Source: Mastigias papua (lineage: Eukaryota; Cnidaria; Scyphozoa; Rhizostomeae; Mastigiidae). From it: a stretch of 64,000 nt of DNA. Under the pieces are notes generated by a model. The model worked only from the letters and a program-made list of their open reading frames with translations. It was not told where the DNA came from and made no database searches. Every line of letters begins with the position of its first letter. Position 1 is the first letter of the stretch. Shown piece after piece: positions 36,747 through 64,000 of the stretch. The DNA is taken from the NCBI GenBank assembly GCA_964019165.1, contig OZ025273.1, positions 1,880,501 to 1,944,500 on the forward strand, given 5' to 3'. A program made the position numbers and the translations under genes.

Positions 36747-39700
36747 TCATGCTAAAGGATTTGCGTGGATGGTAACACTTTTTATTCTCAACTCTTCATA
36801 CGGACGATAATTTTTCTCGTTGGTTGGTATCTTCTCGAATTCATCCAATGTTTCAAGACCATCGATAAGTCTAGTAATTTAAAAGAGCTCAGATTAAGTA
36901 GGGTTTAATAATCTGAAAATACAGAAAAGTGCATATGAAAATGCTGTTTAAAAGCAAGTAACCAGATTAGAAGGCAATGTTCTATAACTGTTAACAAGAA
37001 CAATTTTGATAAAAGTATCACTCAATCTGAAGACCATACCCTTTGAAGCACGATATGTCACAAGTCATAGGAGATAGCCAATCAGCTCAATCCAATGAAA
37101 ACAGCACAAACTGTGCCCAACCAAATAAATGTATTGAAGACTCAAGCTTTTTCATTGAAACATCCCTACACCATGTACATCAATATTTGAGGCAGTATTA
37201 GAATTCTCCCAAGCAACTATGTCAGAGATCTTATATCTTGGTATAGGCCAAAAAATAACTAACAGTGGCTTCTTTTGGGGATAAAGCCCTAACAATAAGC
37301 TCTTGTCCTGTAGTCTTACAATAGTTGACACAAATTTTCATCAATGAAGTTCGACAATGCTCCACAAGATGATTAAATACTACAGACTTTTAAAATTGAA
37401 CTTGGAGTAAAAATCAACTGACTTTCCAAACACTGTGTATTTCATATCCAAATGTGGTTGCTTTGCATATAAAATGAAAAACTGTGACCCATTTGTGTTT
37501 GATCCACTATTTGCCATTGACACCATTCCCCTTGTATTATGCTAAAAAGGAAAGAAGTATCGTCTCTCAAAAAGCTGCTTTCAGTGTTGATAACATATGT
37601 CAGATAAATCTTTTATACTCCTACAAGATTCAATTTGAAGCTATACACCCCTCTCTGTCCTGTCACTCTGCCAGGATCTTCTGCATATAATGTGGGCAGT
37701 AACAGGTTGATCTACTATCCATCATCATAATTTCTGAGAAATACACTCTGACAAATATTCTGCTTATTTAATTTAAGTTATATTGCACTACATAAGTAAA
37801 GTAAATTGTGGAACAAAGAAAGATACAAGCAAAAATAGCTCAATCACCACTATGAATTGCATTGTCAAACACTCTAGGCCCAGCAAAGTTTCACATGGTG
37901 AAAATTAATTGTATACTAATGGCAGACCTTTATGATGCTGTCAACACAATTCCTAATAATAAATGAGTTGTTTGTTCCCTGTATTCATCCTTTTTTGATG
38001 ATGCAGAAAAATTCTGCAACTCCCAAAGGATGGTTTAATTTCCAAAGTAAAATAAGCTATGGAAATATATAAAGACCTTTAAATGTGGAACTATTTCATC
38101 ATCAAATTTCTTCCCCCAGATGCTCTTTCCACCCTTTCCTGTTCCTATAAGAAAAGAAAGGAAAAATTTCTCTACATGAGGAAAGTCTTTTTAAATAAAA
38201 AGCTTAGTTATCAGTTTCAACTACAAAAATCTTACTCTTTTTATTAGAAATTGAGGAAGCCACATATGTAAAAGTGTGAAATTTGCAAAAGATGTCATGG
38301 GGGAATTATAGGAGGACTTAATGATCTCAAGTATACAGCAATAAAAACCATTCAACAAACAAAATGTGCTCCTACATTTGGGGTCTTCAGGTAATCAATG
38401 ATGCGTACTTTTTCAACACAAGACCCATTTGTTAATAAAACCATAACCTGATTGAATTTTTGCAATACTAGTAAGAATGATTGCAGACCTACACTATAGT
38501 ATTTCCTATAATTAAGAGTTTTTGTATACAGCAGCTACTAAAAGCAAAGTAATGGGATGATCTCAATAAAATAAGACTACTTATTGTCATACCTGTTGGG
38601 TCACCAGTTTGTATCATAAAACCTTTAATATTCCTAGGATAGATCAATGTAAAACCTTGACAAACATGTCAGGACTATATACAAGTGATAAAGAAGGTAA
38701 TGACTATTATTATTTATGGCCTTAAGAATTAAATAAAACAGTGTTATAAGAAATAATAGTGAATAATTGTGGATCATACATGTGACAATATTTTCATAAA
38801 ATATATGCAAATCAGAGCTACTACTAACTTGGCATGTGAAGAACAGAAAAACTGCTTTATAAAGTAACAAACCTATGAAAAATGCAGCCATCATAATAAT
38901 TACTTGCACAAAGGGCCAAGAAGTTCTGAAACAAAAAAAATACTTAATGAAACAATTTCCAAAAGGAAAATCAATTATGGACATGTGATGGAGCTAAAAT
39001 GGCTCCTTTGTGCAAATTGGTGAAAACAGTGGCACAGTCAAAGCAAGTAGCATACTCAAGATGATGATTCAAAAGTGTGAGATATTCCATCAGGTAGAGC
39101 ACTTGACATAGAAAGTCTAGGGCTGTCAGTTTGGTTCCCACTCAGGCCTGTCATTTTCTCTTTCTTTCATTTCAGTTCTTTCCTACATCTTTTTCCTACA
39201 AATGGAACTATATCCTCATTGTGATGAAGTATAACAACAGGCTACTAATAATACATACAGTTGACAAAGTCATACATTTGAATATATACAATTAATATTT
39301 GAAAATAACTAAGGCACTTCAAGCAGAAAAATAACTTCTTGTTTAATCAAATACCTCACAGGTCTTTGGTGTTTCTTCACAAAAAAGTTCAATCTTGAGG
39401 TCCCCAAGATCTGTGTGCAGTGTAACTGCCTAGAATAAGAACATGTGGCTTCAAGTGAATACAAGTCCATACATTCAGCTGGTCTTCTTTTTACCATGCA
39501 ATCCTGGTAAATCATACAAGGACATTTTATTGAAGGTCTTTTAATTTCCCAACAAGAAGTATCCCCACTCCCATTATTCGAAAATAGGAAACTCCTGCCT
39601 AAGAGCTTGAATGTGCAGTTGCCATACTTTCCAAAAAAGGCCCACTCCTATAGTGAAAGGAAGTCAGGAATCTGAAATATCTGTGTGCCACAGATCTGCA

Positions 39701-40944
39701 CCATTAGTGCAAAATGCTCAAATGCCAGTACACTGTCGTGCATACCTGTTTCTATACATAGTCTGTTTAGTTTTATTGAGATAAACTGGTGTACAATAAA
39801 CTCAGGACTTTAGTACACCAAATATCTGTGGTCCACATTGAACAGCATGCACATGCAAAAGATCAGACTTCAGAGCATGGTCTTTTTCATAAGGTATTGA
39901 GTGTGTATGAGCAATAAGCCACCAGGTGTGTAAGTGTGCTCACCTGGACACTGGTCTCAGGCATCCACTTTACATGTGAAACAAATATGAAAACTGGAAA
40001 ACACTGTACTGAACAGCATGCACATTAGAGGAGCTTTACTTCATTATTGTTGTGATGGTTGGAAAATATTTACTATACAGTATGAAGTTCAACTTAACAA
40101 TTACAACATGCCCTTTCACTCCTCTGAACACTCTAGCATGTCCTTTTCTGGGCACTTTCAGTATCACTTGAGATAAAATATTCATGTTCATGTTTGCTCA
40201 TGTTCATGTCACTGTTTAAAATATCTTGAGTGTGCACTTGACAAACTTTGCAGTGGGTGCACACATGCAATTACTGTATAGGCAGAGAATTGCACATGCA
40301 TGTTTACATATGCAGCACAGGATGGGGTGGGTGTGCATATACTTCTTAGCATGCAGAAAACTTTCAAACGCAACAATCTTATGTGTGCAGCTGCTATATT
40401 CCTCAGCATGGCCTGAGGTGTAATACCCTCTATTCCAGATTGGAGTGGGAAGCCCAATTGCAGATTTTGGCCTTTCGACGAGATCTCAAGTGTGCACGAG
40501 CAAAATGTCAGGGGTGCAAGTGCGCATTTGGTCTTAGGCGTGCACTTGACTTTTGGCTTACAAAGTAAAACAAGTTTGGCTACTTTCTGTATTTCATGTT
40601 GAATGAGAAAAATATGACCGTAAACCAAATGCTCTACTAGTACTACTATCCTATCGTTATGATAGCTTGAAACATTTTGCTATGAAACCGAATTAGGCTT
40701 TAAAACCACACCTGGTCATACCTTTTAACATATCTCCATGGCCATTTCAGTGTGTGCAACACCATTTGCCAATAAAAATCTGGAGTGTGCGCCTGTCAAA
40801 TTCTGCAATAAGGGCGCGCGCGAGGAACTGTGCCTAAACGTTCATAGGAATTTCATCCCAATTCCTTGATATGCTAACAAATAGAAAAAAGCCACATCAA
40901 AGCACACATTTTACAAAATTAAATATTTAATTTGGTCTTACCAT
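36747..40944 (-). CDS. PPIL3: Peptidyl-prolyl cis-trans isomerase-like 3 (cyclophilin)
   Basis: Seven exons: 40944-40942 (just the ATG), 39429-39355, 38925-38873, 38633-38593, 38144-38077, 37541-37423 and 36870-36747. All phases join to give 160 residues; human PPIL3 has 161. It is a single cyclophilin domain, a spliceosome-associated prolyl isomerase in other animals. Landmarks in order: [75 protein letters not shown] (active-site floor), [26 protein letters not shown] and a C-terminus [18 protein letters not shown] and SQFFI cover the positions expected to bind the substrate proline. Some donors are weak (GTCAGT, GTCTTT, GTTTGT), but frame continuity and family match make the model secure. 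Exon 1 ends directly after ATG, so the next codon is GCA. Confidence 0.95.
39078..39150 (+). repeat. tRNA-like SINE remnant
   Basis: A box-A-like 'caggtagagcac' (about 39091-39102) and a box-B-like 'ggttcccactc' (about 39133-39143) are spaced about 40 bases apart as in tRNA genes, but no acceptor stem closes around them. It is best read as a tRNA-derived SINE head in a PPIL3 intron. Confidence 0.4.
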
Positions 40945-40998
40945 TACGATGTAAGTAAAGATTTTGTTGTTGATTTAGTTACAATGCTCTGCTGAAGA

Positions 40999-41036
40999 CC
41001 GCCATCTTAATGTGCTGCCATCTTCTTTGAATGCAA
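40999..41036 (-). promoter_or_regulatory. YY1-like doublet upstream of PPIL3
   Basis: Read on the minus strand, AAGATGGCAGC is followed about 12 bases later by AAGATGGCGG. The core AAGATGGCG is the animal YY1 motif, common just downstream of start sites of housekeeping genes. The pair lies about 55-90 bases upstream of the PPIL3 ATG. Confidence 0.4.
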
Positions 41037-41103
41037 AGGCAAATAGGGTTGTTGTTGTTGGTATAGTGTCCAGATTGGGGCTGAAGACCACACACTTCTA
41101 ATA

Positions 41104-41661
41104 CACGTTTTTTTTATAAGAAACCTAGCTCAATACCTAGTACTAAAAGTTTCTTAATTTTTGGCCATATTTTAGTTCTAAAAGTTCCTTAAAAGTTTCT
41201 TAATTTAATGAACAAAGATTGCATTGAAAACGATATAAAACACTTGGATATAGCAAACCATTAGCATGATCGCAAGCAAAAGACGTTAGTGCGGCTCTAA
41301 ATCTAAATCAACTTCATGTCCACATCGTTAATTTCAGTAAATTTTATATAATCTTCACTTTGATCCTCGAAAAGGGTACTTTATTGGTTCAGTTTTGCGT
41401 TGAACTAGGTAATGGCTCCAATGTGCCATTTGTCGCAAAAATGCGCATATCTTCCTCTCAATCAAAGGAGCTTTCTCACATCTTTTAGTTGACACTTGTT
41501 ACATCCGTGGAGGAAATATATTTCACAAACCCCAAACTTTGAAATAGCACAGAAACTTCTAAAGTTTCTTAGCTCTTTCGTTGTAGTTCTAAAAGTTTCT
41601 TAATTTTTTGCGTGTCTAGTACTAGGTTGCTTATAAACTGATTTCTTATAAAAAAACCGTG
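41104..41661. mobile_element. TA-flanked MITE, T-run/ATAAGAAA inverted ends (copy 3)
   Basis: A 558-bp element with CACG, a T run and ATAAGAAA at the left and the inverse at the right, and TA at both borders (41102-41103, 41662-41663). It shares ends with 32162-32491 and 62996-63342, but its interior differs and repeats 'agttctaaaagtttcttaa'. It lies about 160 bases upstream of the PPIL3 ATG. Confidence 0.65.
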
Positions 41662-41663
41662 TA

Positions 41664-41935
41664 TACAAATATAGTTTATAAGAATATCAAGGCTCAAATT
41701 CTCTTAAATTTAAGAATCACTTAAGAATAATGCAAGGCTCAAGTGTCATAACGGTTTAGATGTTTTGCTGATTTGGGCTTTGTTTTAGAAAACAATGACA
41801 ATTTCTATACAATATTACTGTTGAAAAATCGCTCAAATTTGAGAATAATTAAGAATTTTCTTAGGCTCAAAATCAAAAAGATTATAGAATAATGAAGCGT
41901 GGTGAAAAATTAGGCATTCTTATATATAAATGTGT
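41664..41935. mobile_element. Possible further MITE, diverged member of the same group
   Basis: Directly adjoins the element ending at 41661. Its ends (agtttataagaat and the reverse cattcttatatataaa) are partly inverted, and its interior has the same 'aaggctcaaattctcttaa' wording as the 32162 and 62996 copies. The borders are uncertain. Confidence 0.35.
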
Positions 41936-42284
41936 GTTATATATGGAAAATGTTGACAACTATCTTTCTTGCTTATGAGCAATAAAACATAGAATGGAGA
42001 TATCGGATGGCTTTGGATGGAGGTAGGACTTTGCTCCAGAAATCTCTTCTGACGCCACTGACAAGGACCAGAGCTCGAGAACTTCTTTTCTGGCACTATG
42101 ACAGGCTGGGGCGTAAAATTCTGCCCAGTTTTCCAATAACATCCCAAAGGCTTACTCCTGACATAACAACTTGGCAGTTCCTTGGCACATGCAAGTTTCT
42201 TCTGTCAAAATAAGCTAGCTATGTAAGAGTCCTTAGCTCTCACGCACTGGGAGTTGGACTCAAGTATTCTAACAATCTCTCAAT

Positions 42285-42328
42285 CACTCACTCACTCACA
42301 CACACACACACACACACACACTCACTCA

Positions 42329-42402
<74 letters not shown>
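42285..42402 (+). repeat. (CA)n microsatellite with CACT variants
   Basis: (CACT)n passing into about 50 CA units, ending where the next element's left end begins. Confidence 0.95.
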
Positions 42403-42406
<4 letters not shown>

Positions 42407-42614
42407 CGTAGGGGGTTTCTAATTTAGGGGGCTGCAAAATGTCTGCCCGAATTACTGGTCTGTTACCTGAACGAGTTTCTGTCTAGCTTTATTGAGCTAC
42501 ACCTATTTAGGGAAAAACTTGAACTTTAAGAAGAAATTTCTCGAATGGAATGGATTTCTTCCCAACTGGAAGGGGACCTGCAGCCCTCCCAGACTTCCGC
42601 CTCCTACGCCTATG
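42401..42614. mobile_element. MITE with ends CAYAGGCGTAGG
   Basis: About 214 bp. The left cacaggcgtaggggg and the reverse of the right cataggcgtaggagg are inverted copies, with a second inverted block 'gggggctgca'/'gagggctgcagg' inside. Its left edge abuts a CA microsatellite, so the target duplication cannot be read. It may be hAT-like from its CA-AGG ends. Confidence 0.5.
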
Positions 42615-43740
42615 CAAACACAAACGAACACACAGCGCACGCAACACGCAGTGCACGCAACACGCAGTGCACACATGAGCACTTCATCGATGCAGAAGAG
42701 AGGGAAAAAGATAAAATTCAGTGAGCAATAAAACTACCAAAATTACCAAGAATAACGCAGGTACAATACGGTTCAATTACAACCAAGAAGTAATGAATGA
42801 ATAAAAGATAAAAAATATAGTTCGACTATTAACAGTACCAGTGAACTAAAAAAGACCATCGTACGCGTAGAAAGTCCTCTCAAGCAAAATAAACCCATAC
42901 TATCACACGGCAGGACAATGTAATTCCAGGCAGGGTGCTATTGCTAATGAGAGCAGTATCTTTACTAAACTAAACAGCTCTCTTGTTTCAAGTAATAAGT
43001 AGTCAAGAGGGAATATCAGAACCAAACATGGGCATCGGGTACTTTATCTCTCAAATGCAATACGGCCTATGAAGCCAACTGACAGTCAGCCTAGCTAATA
43101 AACATAGTTGATTCAAAACTTCCAGGGAGTAAATTCGATCTAAAAAAAAGCCGATTCTGAGAAAGAGGTGGCAAGTATGGCCATCAGTTGGTCAAAAATA
43201 TGGAAATTTACAACGAAAAGGGGGGTAAAATTGGCTCAGACTGGTCAGGAACATTGTGCCTTTAAGATAGAGAACTTATGTACTAATGCTAATGGAATGC
43301 ATGAAATAGCATACGGGAAGGAAATTTTCCAAAGAAGCATAATAAAATATTTGTGCGAAATCTAATTCCGTAGGTGAAACACTCCAAAAGATCGAATGGA
43401 AACCATAGGGTTTAGAGACAATTTGAATAGCTGATGCATAGTGCATTCCTTAATTTACTTCCAAATTACGAATCGTATTGTCGAACCCTTATTGAGGTAG
43501 TTTTAAGTGATACACGCATCAGCAATGCTCAATTACAAGGCGACGTTTCTCAGTTATTTAACAATTATCAAGTGAATCACGAAAGCAAATGAGTAAAATA
43601 TGATAATATGACTTTCTGACATCGATGATAAAATAATTCAAATCGACGAGGCAAGAAGTAGAATAATCAAACTCGACCAAAGAGGAAGTCATGAGGATTC
43701 ATAACGAGACTGAGAATCGAGTCTACGCATTGGTACTTGC
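42615..43740. other. No feature recognised, apart from a short GCACGCAACACGCAGT repeat
   Basis: A 15-18 base unit 'gcacgcaacacgcagt' occurs twice in tandem at about 42636-42672. The rest is AT-rich intergenic sequence between PPIL3 and the end of the SLC44 gene. The 65-codon frame at 43168-43365 has no recognisable domain. Confidence 0.4.
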
Positions 43741-43741
43741 G

Positions 43742-43811
43742 TTGGGTGCTTGTGAGAATTCAATCCCACAATCCTCTTGGGTGCTTGTGCGAATTTAATC
43801 CCACAATCCTC
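43742..43811 (+). repeat. Tandem duplication, two 35-bp copies
   Basis: Two adjacent copies beginning ttgggtgcttgtg and ending tcccacaatcctc, differing at about two positions. Confidence 0.8.
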
Positions 43812-43964
43812 TTTCTAATGTGTACAACACAACTGGAAAATACTATGGTGTTGCAATATCTTCCAGGATTATATCAGAGTTAATCGTTGGAGTCGAGTTT
43901 GCCTACAAAGGTGTTGGACAATATTACTGCTTTTGCCAAACATGGATGGACCCATCAAAACACT

Positions 43965-44141
43965 AATAGAGACAGCTTACAATAGTGTACATTAACAAAT
44001 TTCCAATTACGAACACCTCATATGACCTCCTCCGCCTGGTGAGGGCATAATGAATAATAGAGACAGCTTACAATAGTGTACATTAACAAATTTCCAACTA
44101 TGAACACCTCATATGACCTCCTCCGCCTGGTGAGGGTATAA
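43965..44141 (+). repeat. Tandem duplication, two copies with a 91-bp period
   Basis: Two adjacent copies (from 43965 and from 44056), starting aatagagacagcttacaata and running to the block cctggtgagg; they differ at a few bases. It is a recent local duplication just beyond the 3' end of the SLC44 gene. Confidence 0.85.
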
Positions 44142-44451
44142 TGCAACTGCATATGTGCATTACAAACTAGCTATTACAAAATGCTACGATAGTCTCTTGA
44201 ACGAACTACCAATGAATAAACATACAATGCGAAATCTTCCCCTGTTGTAAAAATAGATTCTTTAAATATTAACAACAGAGTAATGACGAACTTATATTAA
44301 GAACAAAATTTAAATTACCAAAAACACACACATACCCCTGCATACTCCAATCATCAATAAACAATAAGAGCGAGATTGGTAGCATGTGCAGGGGGTCAAA
44401 TCATATGAATGTCAGGATAAAAATAGAAGAAAATAGGTGCACACGTACAAG

Positions 44452-63855
<19,404 letters not shown>

Positions 63856-64000
63856 CTACAAAAATAAACAATTTATTGATCAATAATAACAAAGACACTA
63901 TGCTCAGCACTGACTCCATACTATGATCGGCAGAGAACCCTAATAACATTTTAATTCTCTATTACCCATAGCATCACGTGCTCTAACTGGCAAACATGGC

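Overview
This is a nuclear DNA window from an intron-rich animal, roughly 35% G+C, full of microsatellites and small transposons. I read it as a marine invertebrate and a cnidarian is my first guess. The reasons are the spliced genes of typical animal families, the 5'-truncated CR1/L2/Jockey-type LINE fragments, and a fungal-type serine O-acetyltransferase of the kind reported from corals. The phylum is an inference.

Layout from left to right. Bases 1-5900 hold no gene I can support. A one-exon secreted cationic peptide precursor lies at 5921-6223 (+). A split gene of the MetX/Cys2 serine (or homoserine) O-acetyltransferase family runs on the minus strand from 19528 down to at least 8678. I placed twelve of its coding exons, covering 461 codons with a complete Ser-Asp-His triad and a mitochondrial-type N-terminus; only its last short exon is missing. 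Bases 20000-25700 are repeat country: a Harbinger-like MITE, a 15-bp minisatellite, a Tigger-like element with an hAT-like element nested in it, a LINE fragment ending in a 137-bp-armed palindrome, and a long AT/GT microsatellite.

Two single-exon MOSC-domain genes (mARC family) follow on the minus strand at 25829-26710 and 30991-31869. The second sits antisense inside intron 1 of a four-exon CIMIP2B/FAM166B-like ciliary microtubule inner protein gene (28583-35803, +; 227 residues). A seven-exon PPIL3 cyclophilin gene (40944-36747, -; 160 residues) follows. The right third, 44452 to beyond 63855, is a choline-transporter-like SLC44A gene on the minus strand: 22 exons and 570 in-frame residues are visible, and its first exons lie past the right edge.

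The neighbours do not form a pathway. They are ordinary animal housekeeping, ciliary and transport genes. The serine O-acetyltransferase is the metabolic oddity: with a partner O-acetylserine sulfhydrylase, not seen here, it would make cysteine by a route that vertebrates lack. All exon models were built by hand from splice-site consensus and reading-frame continuity. In each spliced model the exon phases join without conflict.
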